Of a DNA stretch of 64,000 nucleotides, positions 1-10,165 are shown piece after piece. Below the pieces are notes generated by a model. It saw nothing but the letters and a program-made list of their open reading frames with translations. It did no database searches and had not been told where the DNA came from. The position numbers and the translations under genes are program-made. Source of the DNA: Cephalotus follicularis (taxonomy: Eukaryota > Streptophyta > Magnoliopsida > Oxalidales > Cephalotaceae); NCBI GenBank assembly GCA_001972305.1, contig BDDD01000352.1:62001-126000 (forward strand). The letters run 5' to 3'. Position 1 is the first letter of the stretch. Each line of letters opens with the position of its first letter.

Positions 1-120
1 GTACATAAAAGATCTAAAACAACATCATCCAATTCGGAAAGCCATCTTTTATTAATTCCACAATTCAAATATACAATTACATTGTGAAATTACAATACAG
101 GAAAAATCTCGGGTGTTACA
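1..120 (+). mobile_element. End of an LTR nested in the copia A 3' LTR
   Basis: The first 120 bases have no counterpart in the matching copia A LTR at 11.2-12.7 kb, and they stop abruptly at GGGTGTTACA. Homology to the other LTR resumes right after position 120. Several gypsy-type LTRs in this window end in GGGTGTNACA, so this is most likely the right-hand end of a plus-oriented gypsy LTR inserted into copia A. The rest lies left of the window, so I cannot tell whether it is a solo LTR or a full element, and the target duplication cannot be checked. Confidence 0.6.
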
Positions 121-1566
121 CGCACCCACGACGCTTTCTCTCTCTCCCGTGCGCACTGACCTGAGCGCATGAAGAAGAAAAATAGGCATAAGTAAAAAAA
201 TGTTTTCTTTTCTAATTTTATCAAAAAAATGTCTCATATTTAATTTGATTTAAAATTATTTCTCCCTTTATAATTAAAGACTCTCCCTTTAATTTGATTT
301 AATTAAATTAAATCTTGCTCCATCTTTAAATCTCTTTATATATCAAGGTGGCTATTAGTAGAATTAGAAACAAACCACTAATGTTAAAATAATATATACT
401 AGTTAAAAACTAGATTTACCATCAAGCGAGCAGGTGTGCAGCATGTGCCACTTTTCCAATAATCATGCAGGACCCGAAAGCCCGGTGGAATTTTGGTACG
501 ATGATAAATTTCCCAGAACATCCCAAAGTCTTGGTGCGACTATCCATCTAATAGACCCGATGTGATCTATAATCACCCCCAGATCCGTGGACCACAAAGT
601 ACAACGTCTATCATTCGTTAGCCGGTTCCCCAGTGCTTTATCACTGTCATCTATTTGTGTGCCGCGTATCCTTCATCATCTCGGCTCAGACCGCAGACTA
701 GGGTTTGGATAAATGTCACCCCTAGGTAAAACCGCGATAACTATAATTCTATGAATGAACTGAGACTATGGGAGATATCCCCGTAAACCTCTTGTTCCCA
801 ATCTCCCAGTGCCCGGCTGGGACTTTAACTCTTCAACCGTCACAGATGTTATAGAGCCTATAACCCTCAACACGGGTATGATGATCCGATCTTGCGCACT
901 CACTCATACATCTCAATGAAGCTCCCACAATGCCCAAAGACAACCCTTTTGCCAGCACATGGCTAGTGCTGGGGAAGGCAAAAATCAAAGCCAAGCAGTT
1001 ACTACACAAGGTATGCCAACTGCTCAGGTCTAACGATACAACGTAAATCACGTATGATCAACTAGTCCTCTTTGACTAAGCACTACCGCGATAATAGGAA
1101 CTCTATTGACAGAGGTGTTGACTCTCCAAATAGATAACCTAAGGTAGGTCGGTTCAGTGTCGTGCCTCTGCACACACCCCGCATCAACTTTAGGGTAAAC
1201 CCAAATGGCAATGAGATAATCCATCCCCCTTTACCATTCGGAGCAAGCATAACATGGCAAGTCTTTGCGGTTCATCAATTCCCTTAAGAGAGTGAACCTA
1301 TGACTTGGAACTTTTGTCACAAGGGAGTAAGGATCTCATTCTTATAACCTCTCGATAGGGCGCTATATGTGTATTCAGTTGACATGGTGATCAACTGATC
1401 TGCTGAGACGGTTTGGGATAATACATATAGCAAAATGCCAATCTTTATTAAATATGCACAATAGAACACGAATGGAACTAAGAATGTATGATTCAAGAGT
1501 GTGGCATATGTAAAATACATATGTCTGCAGTCTCCTCGTGGCTTGCAGGGACACCCTAATCTAATA
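121..1566 (-). repeat. Copia A 3' LTR (partial)
   Basis: This segment aligns along its length with about 11235-12686, for example the shared blocks around 720-800 and 11800-11880 and around 1440-1520 and 12540-12620. The copies stop matching after CTAATA (1561-1566 and 12681-12686), which marks the outer LTR edge. It is followed on the minus-strand upstream side by a purine tract (plus strand ATCTCCCACTTGG, 1567-1579), as expected for a polypurine tract next to a 3' LTR. The left part is interrupted by another LTR and leaves the window. Confidence 0.85.
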
Positions 1567-2457
1567 ATCTCCCACTTGGCTCTCCAGCCATGAAGACCTA
1601 AAACCTAAGCATATCGCACTCTAGCACTGCTCATGGCCTTGGTCAGTGGGTATACTAAGTTCGCTTCCCACGCGACTCTCTCTATGGTGACATCTACTCT
1701 TCTGATGTCTCATATATTTCCTCAATAACATCTCTTTCGAGATGTTACATTCTTCTATGATCTCTACAATCAAATGATACCGTCGCTGCATATGTTTGGG
1801 CGGTAATGAGACCTGGGTTCCTTGGTTTGTGCAAAGCCCCATCATCGTCCTTATGCTGCACAACTAGACAAACGATGGATGGAACCACATAAAGTTCCGC
1901 AATGAACTTCCGCTACCAAACCAGCTACCATATTGGTATCATAGGTTGCAACATACTTTTATTCTCTGGTGGAGTCTGCAGTCCTCGATTACCACATACC
2001 CCTCCCACTCACACAACACTTTCATTCAGGACCAACACATATCCTGAAATGGATTTGTGATCATCCGGATCACAATTGAAATTAGAGTTAAGCTAACTCT
2101 TACGTCTCAATTCACTATCTTCTCCATGTGTCAAGAAATAATCCTGAATCTTTCACAGGCATTATGTCCTCTTGACAATGTTCCAATGTCTCTTACAGGG
2201 ACTGGACTGAAACCGACTAGCTAGACCCTTAGGCATATCAACATCAAGGCTAGTATGAAGTATGGCATACATGATGGAGCCTATTGCCGAAGCATAAGGT
2301 TGCCCATTCATGTGTGTCCTCTCCTCATAAGTCTTAGAAGACATCATCTTGGAAAGGTGAATTCCTTGGCTAATTGGCAGTAAGCCATATGTGGAATTCG
2401 TTTCCATACTATTTCAGCACTCTGCTGATGTACTGTCTTTGAATAAGTTCGAACAAC
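1567..2457 (-). pseudogene. Copia A RT C-terminal / RNase H remnant
   Basis: The minus-strand translation between about 2407 and 2162 resembles the end of copia reverse transcriptase, including PYASAIGSIMYA, close to the common PYASAVGSLMYA block, and a poor match to the following RPDI region. RNase H-like sequence follows towards 1567 (KYMRHQKSRCHH near 1700). It sits directly upstream of the purine tract and 3' LTR, the normal place for RNase H in copia. It is broken and has no coding capacity today. Confidence 0.75.
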
Positions 2458-2462
2458 CTACT
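2458..2462. repeat. Target site duplication CTACT, left copy
   Basis: The five bases CTACT directly precede the TG of the gag-only element and recur as CTACT at 6335-6339 directly after its terminal CA. A perfect 5-bp match is what copia and gypsy integrases generate. Confidence 0.9.
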
Positions 2463-3718
2463 TGTAGGAAGTCTAGAGGGGGGAGTGAATAGACTTTTAA
2501 AAATTAACTAGCAAATATACTAGAAACAATTCACACACAATCACACCAATGCGGAAATTTAAAGAGTGTAGGGTTGAGAGAGTTGCAAACAAATGTATAG
2601 TGGTTCGGCAAACCTCCTACGTCCACTCCCCGAGGCCTCCCCTTGAGTATTTCACTATGTATGACCCAATCCGGGCATGAAACTCCAACCGAGCTTCAAC
2701 GACTTTCGCTTCAACCAAGCGAATACAAGTTTGCTCCAACCGAGCAATACAAGAGACAACCTTTCTTGTTTATATGTAAATGTAGTGTTTAAAGGATTTA
2801 CAAATTCACAACGAATTTGTTTACAATTTAGGCTCAAAACTCACAAAGCTCTTAGTGATAGAAAATGTAAAATTGTAAAGGCTTTGTAATTGTGTGGGAT
2901 TGCTTTGATATGATCTCTTATGGTGTTCTGGGTGCTTAGAAGTTAGCTTGATGTTCGTTGATTGTATTTTCACTTTGATTGCAAGATATTCTTTGAAGAA
3001 TGCTCGACTTTGGCTTATAAACCAGTGCTCCAACGGATCTATTTTTGAATTTCTGGCACAATCCAGTCGGCTGGATTTCCTGGGCAGTCAGCTAGAGTTG
3101 ATGGTGCGTATTTCAAATATAGCCGTTGGTGAAGGACAGTCGGCTGCTTCCTCTGGACAGTCAGCTGGTGGAGCCTGGCAGTCGGCTGGTGCTCTGTTCC
3201 AGTCGACTGGTTGAGGTAAATTGGACTTTTGAAAACCTACTGCCAAATGTTGCACAATTGGTGACAGTCGACTGGTGGCCCCTGGCAGTCGACTGGTGCC
3301 CTGCTTTAGTCGGCTGGATGAGGTGTTGTGAAGTTCCAAAAGCTACTGCCTAAATTTTGCACCCTTGGCAGTCGACTGGACCTCCTTGGCAGTCGGCTGT
3401 CTTGTCCTGGCAGTCGACTGCTCCCCTGTGGCAGTCGGCTGGATGACGTGTACCTGCAGTTCCTGGAGCTCCTTCAAGAACCAGTCGGCTGTTTAATAAA
3501 AACAGTCGACTAGACAACCATGGCAGTCGGCTGCCCAACCTAGGCAGTCGGCTGGATTGCCCTGTATCTGCAGAAATAGCCTTTTGCACACTTTAGACAT
3601 AAAATCAAGTGAGTATATGAATTGATAGTTTAGAGAATTATGCATACAAGTATTATATGTTTGTTAATCATCGAAATAACACATGTTGAGACAGTTAACG
3701 GGGTGGCAAAGGCCAACA
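2463..3718 (-). repeat. 3' LTR of the gag-only element (1256 bp)
   Basis: It begins TGTAGGAAGTCTAGAG and ends GGCAAAGGCCAACA, and both ends match the LTR at 5565-6334. The outer parts are nearly identical between the copies. The longer length here is due to the extra section at about 2990-3475, which is rich in CAGTCGGCTG motifs. The small frames that can be translated across this stretch on both strands are by-products of the repeat. Confidence 0.92.
3064..3554. repeat. Array of CAGTCGRCTG palindromes at 21-bp spacing
   Basis: Seventeen copies of a 10-bp motif, CAGTCGGCTG or the perfect palindrome CAGTCGACTG (a few with one or two changes), start at 3064, 3085, 3137, 3158, 3179, 3200, 3265, 3286, 3307, 3369, 3390, 3411, 3432, 3482, 3503, 3524 and 3545. 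Within each cluster the spacing is exactly 21 bp, about two turns of the helix. The 11-bp spacers differ from unit to unit while the core is kept. Between clusters the steps are 50-65 bp. The array lies inside the LTR, where promoter and enhancer sequences usually sit. I infer a binding-site array; no function is proven. Confidence 0.85.
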
Positions 3719-3733
3719 ATCTCCACCTTTTTT
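3719..3733 (-). other. Polypurine tract of the gag-only element
   Basis: Plus-strand ATCTCCACCTTTTTT reads AAAAAAGGTGGAGAT on the element's own strand, directly before the TG of its 3' LTR. A purine run in this position primes second-strand DNA synthesis in LTR retrotransposons. Confidence 0.85.
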
Positions 3734-4187
3734 ATGATTGACAAAACATACACATTTTTGCATAATTTTTGACAAACACAACACTTTTAACCTCCAAAGT
3801 TCAATATTATCACCTCTGTCATAACCATTGCATAGCATAGGGCATATTGCAATACACTTGCACATCACTAGAAATCATGAAAGTTCATTTCTATTCATAA
3901 ACATTATGCAATGCAACTATTCCAACATTCATAAACATCTTGCAATGCAGCAACTTACATCTATCCCCCTTTTTGTCAAACAACAAAAAGTTAAACGGAA
4001 GCTCTCCCTCAACCAAAGCATGTGATTGAAGAGCTCCCCTCAACATATGCATACATATTTAATTAAACGGAAGTGAATAGCAATAATGTACAAGCAATAA
4101 CACATAAGCTGAACACATTTTCATTTAACAAAAAAAGTGGCAATTACATTCATAAACCAACTTAAATTGTCTTTTGCAAACCACATC

Positions 4188-5333
4188 TCATAAACAACCG
4201 AAGAAGTACATTACATATTCAATGTTCAAAAATACAAGAAAACATGTAATGGAGCAATGTAGCTCAAGATGATCCGGGAGGAGGATTTTGAGGAAAAGCA
4301 TCTTTTCAATATTAGTCATATTTTTCTTTAGTGATGAACATTGAGAGCATTTCTTTTTAAATTCTACAAGTAATTCATCAAAGGCAAATTGTAATTCACC
4401 AAAAGTATAGGAATTATCTATCTCATTGTCGCTTTCCTCATCGTTACTCAATGCCATGAAGAAAAGGTTTGCAACTTGCTCGGTGACTTCATCATCGGAA
4501 GATTCATCATCACTTAGGTGCCATGCTTTGAGAGCTTTCTTCTTGAAGAGCTTCTTCTTCTTTAATTGAGGACAATCCACCTTGATATGTCCCGGTTTGT
4601 TGCATTCAAAGCATGTGGGAGGATCCATTTTGCTTCCCTCCCCCTTGTTGAGGTTCTTCTTTTGAAATCTTCTAGCTTTATTCATCCTTGCAAATTTTGT
4701 GAATCGTTTCGCAAAGAGAACATGGTCTTCTTCTTCTAGCTCCTCCTCACTTGAGATTTCTTCTTTATGAGTGCTTTTGAGAGCAATGCCCTTCCTTCTT
4801 TCTTCTTGCAGCTTTTTCTCCACAAGGTTGATGGATCTCTTGTTTAGCTTTACCTCATGAGTCATGAGGGAGCCAAGTAATTCTTCAATTTCCATAGCCT
4901 TTAGGTCTTTCGACTCTTCGATTGCCATGACCTTTGGTTCCCATTCATCGTTGAGACACCCTAGTAATTTCCTAACAAGTTCATCCTTTCCAAAGACCTT
5001 GCCAAGACCAAGTAGAGCATTAGTAATATCAAGCAACCGGTTATATAAATTCTTGATAGATTCATTAGGTTGCATTTTAAACAATTCATAGTCTTTATTG
5101 AACAAGGCAAGTTTGGCATTTTTGACTTGCTCGGTACCCTCATGGGTGAGGATGAGCAATTTCCACACATCATTTGCGGAGGTGCATATCCTAACGAGAT
5201 TGTATTCGGTCTTATGTAAAGACACAAGCAATATATTTAGAGCCTTATTATCTATGGTCAATTTCTTAAAATCGTCATCATCCCATTCGTCTTCCGATTT
5301 GGCAACACATTCATTTTTATCATTGATTTTCAT
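4188..5333 (-). CDS. Gag-like protein of the gag-only retrotransposon
   Basis: A 381-codon open frame on the element's coding strand. The first half (about residues 25-180) resembles the copia-type gag family (UBN2/DUF4219-like): helical, with the family-typical pattern of a VWKLL block followed by a NESIKNLYNRL segment and a LVRKLLGCL segment. A lysine-rich linker and an acidic stretch follow. Near residue 240 is a CCHC zinc knuckle, CFECNKPGHIKVDC, which binds nucleic acid in such proteins. Two acidic runs (SDDESSDDE, SNDEESDNE) and a short tail come last. No protease or polymerase motifs occur. The start is the first ATG, about 220 bp inside the primer site. The capsid-like product would package the element RNA; whether it is expressed is unknown. 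Confidence 0.8.
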   Translation of the reverse strand: MKINDKNECVAKSEDEWDDDDFKKLTIDNKALNILLVSLHKTEYNLVRICTSANDVWKLLILTHEGTEQVKNAKLALFNKDYELFKMQPNESIKNLYNRLLDITNALLGLGKVFGKDELVRKLLGCLNDEWEPKVMAIEESKDLKAMEIEELLGSLMTHEVKLNKRSINLVEKKLQEERRKGIALKSTHKEEISSEEELEEEDHVLFAKRFTKFARMNKARRFQKKNLNKGEGSKMDPPTCFECNKPGHIKVDCPQLKKKKLFKKKALKAWHLSDDESSDDEVTEQVANLFFMALSNDEESDNEIDNSYTFGELQFAFDELLVEFKKKCSQCSSLKKNMTNIEKMLFLKILLPDHLELHCSITCFLVFLNIEYVMYFFGCL

Positions 5334-5550
5334 GGGGATGTGAGGGCCATTTTTTACACTAAGCCAATTCTAAAAGTCTCTAGACTTAAGGTAAATTTCC
5401 ATACGACTTTTCCAATAGGGAAAATCGTCACCACTAAAAAATGGTACCTTAAATTCCGAGACATCGTCATGGTTTCTAGTTTGGTTGTTTATGCTAGTGG
5501 ATGCCATGATCTGTTACTCAAGATGTTAATCTTCTAAAATGAGCACACAA

Positions 5551-5562
5551 GCTTTGATACCA
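5551..5562 (-). other. Primer binding site of the gag-only element
   Basis: Plus-strand GCTTTGATACCA is TGGTATCAAAGC on the minus strand. It differs by one base from TGGTATCAGAGC, the usual complement of plant initiator methionine tRNA. It lies two bases inside the 5' LTR. Confidence 0.88.
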
Positions 5563-5564
5563 AT

Positions 5565-6334
5565 TGTAGGAAGTCTAGGGGGGGGGGGTGAATAGACTTT
5601 TAAAAATTAACTAGCAAATATACTAGAAACAATTCACACACAATCACACCAATGCGAAAATTTAAAGAGTGTAGGGTTGAGAGAGTTGCAAACAAATGTA
5701 TAGTGGTTTGGCAAACCGCCTACGTCCACTCCCCAAGGCCTCCCCTTGAGTATTTCACTATGTATTCCCCAATCCGGGCTTGAAACTCCAACCGAGCTTC
5801 AAAGACTTTCGCTCCAACCAAGCGAATACAAGTTTGCTCCAACCGAGCAATACAAGAGACAACCTCTCTTGTTTATATGTAAATGTAGTGTTTAAAGGAT
5901 TTACAAATTCACAACGAATTTGTTTACAATTTAGGCTCAAAACTCACAAAGCTCTTAGTGATAGAAAATGTAAAATTGTAAAGGCTTTGTAATTGTGTGG
6001 GATTGCTTTGATATGATCTCTTATGGTGTTTTGGATGCTTAGAAGTTAGCTTGATGTGCCTTGAATGTATTTTCACTTTGATTGCAAGATATCGAACCAG
6101 TCGGCTGTTTAATAAAAACAGTCGACTGCACAACCATGGCAGTCGGCTGCCCAACCTAGGCAGTCGGCTGGATTGCCCTGTATCTGCAGAAATAGCCTTT
6201 TGCACACTTTGGACATAAAATCAAGTGAGTATATGAATTGATAGTTCATAGAATTATGCATACAAGTATTATATGTTTGTTAATCATCGAAATAACACAT
6301 GTTGAGACAATTAACGGGGAGGCAAAGGCCAACA
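5565..6334 (-). repeat. 5' LTR of the gag-only element (770 bp)
   Basis: It begins TGTAGGAAGTCTAGGG and ends AAAGGCCAACA, matching the LTR at 2463-3718. Only four CAGTCGRCTG motifs are present (6098, 6119, 6140 and 6161, again exactly 21 bp apart), against seventeen in the partner. The array therefore differs in copy number between LTRs that were identical at insertion. Confidence 0.92.
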
Positions 6335-6339
6335 CTACT
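6335..6339. repeat. Target site duplication CTACT, right copy
   Basis: Identical to 2458-2462. It abuts the terminal CA of the gag-only element. Confidence 0.9.
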
Positions 6340-8695
6340 TAATCTACCACTTATAAATCTTCATTCTCAAAATGTAGGAAGCCCTTCCTAAATCCTTTAT
6401 GGAGAAGTTCTTGGTTAACTGTACTTCAATATACCTACAACATTCCCTATGTGTAATACGTCTTCTACATACAGTGTCAAGAAAGTGATTTCTAGGCTAT
6501 CCTATTTCCGGTAGACATTAGGTTTATCCATATCTTTGATGAAATAAAAATGGATATTTCAGCTATTAGATGCTTGCTTAAAGTCATAGACCTTTGGAGC
6601 TTGCACCTCTTGTGCTAATCCTCATTGGATGTAAACCCCTCGGGTTTGGGACATTAAAGTTGTCCTCTTCAAGATAGTCACTCCAGTAGACTCTCTTGAC
6701 ATCCATTTGCCATAGCTTATTATTACAATGAACGGCAAATAGCAAACATAATTTGAATGGACTTAAGGATTGCAACTAGTGAGAAAGCTTCGGTATAATC
6801 TACCTCTTATATTAATCTATACCCTTTCGTGACCAATTGCACTTTAAAGGTTTTTAACCTTTTCCGTTAACGTCAATCTTCTTCTTGAAGATCTACTAGC
6901 ATCCAATAGGTTTTTAAGCCTTCGGGTGCGTATACCAAGTACCTCATTTGGTAGGCGTACATGGAGCCTTTTTCAGATTTCATGATCTCTTACCATGTCC
7001 TGGAATCAGTGCTATTCACTGTTTCCTCATAGCTGATAGGCTCGTCATCTCACTGACGTTAGGTTCGTCAGTGCCTTAATGAGAAAACCTTATTTCTTAG
7101 TCGTTGTAAAAAACCTTTGCGTGATCTCCTCGCTAGAGTAGTGCCTTACCGAGACTCTATCTCAGATTGTGGTCCTTTGCCAATTATGTCTTTAGAGGAA
7201 TAAACCTCTAGTTCCTTATTGTCCTGTGGGTTTCTACTTGGTGGAAACTCTCTTTGTTTCACCTAACTCCCACCACTTCCCGCAACCAGGTATTCCGTCT
7301 CTAGGATTTTTGCAGTACGCGAAACAAAACCATATTTGCTCGATATCTTAAGCACTCCTTAGGATATCTCACAAATCGGCAACGTCTCGATCGTGCCTCT
7401 AGCTTAGAAGTTTTCTACCTTCTTATATAAACCGGACATCCCTAACCTTCGAACGATTTAGGCTGGGTTTCCTCCATTTAAAAATCTCACTAGATATGGA
7501 GGGGATGAATTTCAAAGGAATCCGGATTAGGATATGCTCTGCTAGTTGCAGTGCATAACCCCAGAATAAGATTTAGAAGATGTATAAAAGACATAATGGA
7601 CCTTACCATTATCTACTTCTTGTCATAAATCCATGACTCTTTCGTAGGATTTTAGACTTGTGTCTCGCCTGAAACACTTACCCAAACTGTGAAAAATCAT
7701 CGGTGAAGGTGAAGTAGTGAAAACCTCATTTCTCAGAGTCTTTTATCATGTAGTTCCTTGAATTTTTAATGTAATGTTATGGTAATTATATAAGATGTAG
7801 ATCTCTTTAGTCCACGTGCCTCTTGCACTAACTAGAACATTGTAATATTCTTTATATACAGAGATCATGTCTTAAATACATATCCATATATAAAATTTAC
7901 AATTCATAAACGCCAACACCATTGGTGTGAATTCTCTATTCATCATGATGGTGTCAGTCCTTAGCTTTACCATCTCTCTCAGCTATCTAGCATCTCTTAG
8001 CTACTGCAAAGAGTTATAAATGTTAGTCTCACAGCCTGGGTTCTCTACCCAAGTTGAACTTACATTGTGAGCTTGATAAAGTATATGGAAATACCCAACA
8101 CAAGGTATTTATTGCTTTGGACTTAGGAACAAACTATATCTCTTCCAATTTCCTTAGCTTCCCACAATAGAAGTAGGCAAACTCCTTTAAAAAAACTTTT
8201 AGATCCTTTCTAGAATGGAATCCCTTTTTTACTAACTGCCTCTTCCTTGGGTTTTCACCCTTGGAACTTAGATTCACTTGATCTATCTCCCCTAGAGATT
8301 ATTCAAGTAGGAAATCAAGGCATCACAGACGATATCGACCTCTCTAGGTCAAAATCTACCTTTACAGTCCTCGACTGGGTGTCATACAACTCCTCGAGTT
8401 GTGTAAGCATGACACACAAGGTCTGTGAGTGCATAACCCGATCATGCGGAATTGTGGCAGCATGCCTACAATTGATAGGGTACGAGCTCGATAATCATCG
8501 TTCCACCATTTAGCCCCTATGGCCTTGTGATGGTCGGATACATCGTTCACTAGCTCGGGGTTATCTCAGTCATAACATCAACAACTCTCATGCTCGTCAG
8601 AATTGTTACTCTAAACGCATTTCCATTCAGTGAAAATTGGATGTTCAAGTTTAGGAGTTCCAAATGTGTTTGAATTGTTCGTGCTGTCTGCCATT
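6340..8695 (-). pseudogene. Copia A RT, integrase and gag remnants
   Basis: On the minus strand, 6780-6600 contains the copia RT block around QMDVKRVYW and YLEEDNF (family consensus QMDVKTAFLNG..LEE). At about 7690-7735 the strand still spells the integrase core pattern HYFTFTDDFS. Around 8695 a gag start reads MADSTNNSN, the usual amino end of copia gag in plants, with gag-like sequence down to about 8250. The order gag, integrase, RT on the minus strand is that of Ty1/copia. Large parts are too decayed to assign. It is a broken fossil. Confidence 0.7.
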
Positions 8696-10165
8696 TGAGT
8701 ATATGTCGAGTATGTTAAAACTAGAAACCTATATGAAGAAATAGGGAGAGAATATTAACAGATCATTCCATTTATGTTATTACCTTAATCCTTGGTCTTT
8801 TGTAATTATGGCTCCTCCCACTATTCTAATCGTATCCCACACCTCCAATGTGGAACTTGAGAAGCCTCTTGCTTCCTAGTGGGGATCGGAATTTATCCGC
8901 TCTATCATGGTCTCAGCTGTGGCATGAAAAACCACAATACCAAATAGTTAGGCTTAAAGAATCATATTTGCATTAGGGCCTCGCCCTTGAAATGCAAGAT
9001 CCGATACAAGTTCCGGCCTGCCGACCCATATAGTCCCACTTACAATGTACTGACAATATGGTCCCGGTATAAGTCAAACCCACAATCCTCAAAGAAATTG
9101 ACATGTTTTTAACACCCACACGTGTTCGTGTCCTGATGCCAAAACAATGCCATTTCCTTCCAGTGCAACCACTGTACTAAAATAGAACAGAAATGGTTAT
9201 ACGGAGGAACTCTGCTGTAGCAGTGCATTCCCCAATATGTCCACACCATTCAACGAAAATAATGGAAGGCCAACGAAGGGGCAGCCTTATGTCCCATCGC
9301 TTATGGACTTATTATTTCACAAGTTGGAGGAATTTGGTCTCATCTAATTTTATATTTTACCAAAGCCGTTTTAGATAATTTTAATTATCTTCCAATCCAT
9401 TTGGGCGGCTTTGCATGCTTGACGTGTTTGGATTGTTTGCAAAAAAGAAAACATCCATCTCATGCAACCTATTTCCCACTTAAAAATAAATATGGTCTGG
9501 CCGGGGACTAAATCTATAAGCGATCACATGAGCCAATGTGATCACTCGATCTCCTAGGTGAACTATTTAAAACTACTTTATTAAAAATGCTCTATGCATA
9601 CATGGCCTTCACTTGGTATTGTAACTTCCTTGATCTTCCTCTACATGCTCCTTTGTAATTCTTCTCTTCTTTGTTTACAAATTGAAATTTCTCATATACA
9701 TTTAAAAAATAAAGAATAGAATACAAAATGGAGGGAGAGAGAGAATAATACAAATAAGGAATCAATGGTGCACGCAAGCAACCTTATTTACAGACCAAAT
9801 AAAACATGAGTTAATAAAGCACATTAAACCATCCACAAAAGAAATAAAAAGCTAGGTCCAGTCCCATAGCCAACCATCATGCATAAGACATTTAAATTCT
9901 ACATCCACTATAGACTTTAAATAAACACAAGCAATTTCAATTTCCGATGGCCAATCGAAATAATTCCACAAGTTCGCCGATATTCCAGCAAACCTCCCAC
10001 TAGATTATTTAAAACCTAGTTTCCCGAAAAATATATTTTATTTTATAAAACAACCAAGGGAAGGGAATTAAACTAGAATTTCAACTACTTTAATTATTCC
10101 AAAATAGTCACCAAAACAGAAATTAAAGTCCAATTGAAATTAAAACGGACGTCTATGATACCACT
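8696..10165 (-). other. Copia A untranslated leader with primer site
   Basis: About 1.45 kb between the 5' LTR and the gag start, with no coding signal on either strand. At its LTR-proximal end, plus-strand GTCTATGATACCA (10151-10163) is TGGTATCATAGAC on the element strand. This is a one-mismatch version of the initiator methionine tRNA primer site, two bases from the LTR. Confidence 0.75.

Larger units (their letters stand above)
2463..6334 (-). mobile_element. Gag-only LTR retrotransposon (TR-GAG type)
   Basis: A compact 3.9 kb element with both LTRs (2463-3718 and 5565-6334), TG...CA ends and a perfect 5-bp target duplication, CTACT. On the minus strand the order is 5' LTR, primer site matching initiator methionine tRNA (5551-5562), one gag-like frame (4188-5333), about 450 bp without coding signal, a purine tract (3719-3733) and the 3' LTR. 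No protease, integrase or reverse transcriptase is present, so it must have moved using enzymes of another element. This matches the TR-GAG class of non-autonomous plant retrotransposons. It is inserted in the RT region of copia A. Structurally it looks complete; the two LTRs differ in length through their internal repeat array. Confidence 0.88.

Noticed and set aside
3064-3554. CRISPR-like array (short repeats with similar-length spacers)
   Set aside because: The repeat is only 10 bp with 11-bp spacers, lies inside an LTR of a plant retrotransposon, is interrupted by larger gaps, and has no associated proteins.
2948-3589. Overlapping open frames on both strands of the LTR array
   Set aside because: They translate the CAGTCGGCTG repeat in several frames (QSAGG, SRLP and similar) and have no start context or family similarity.
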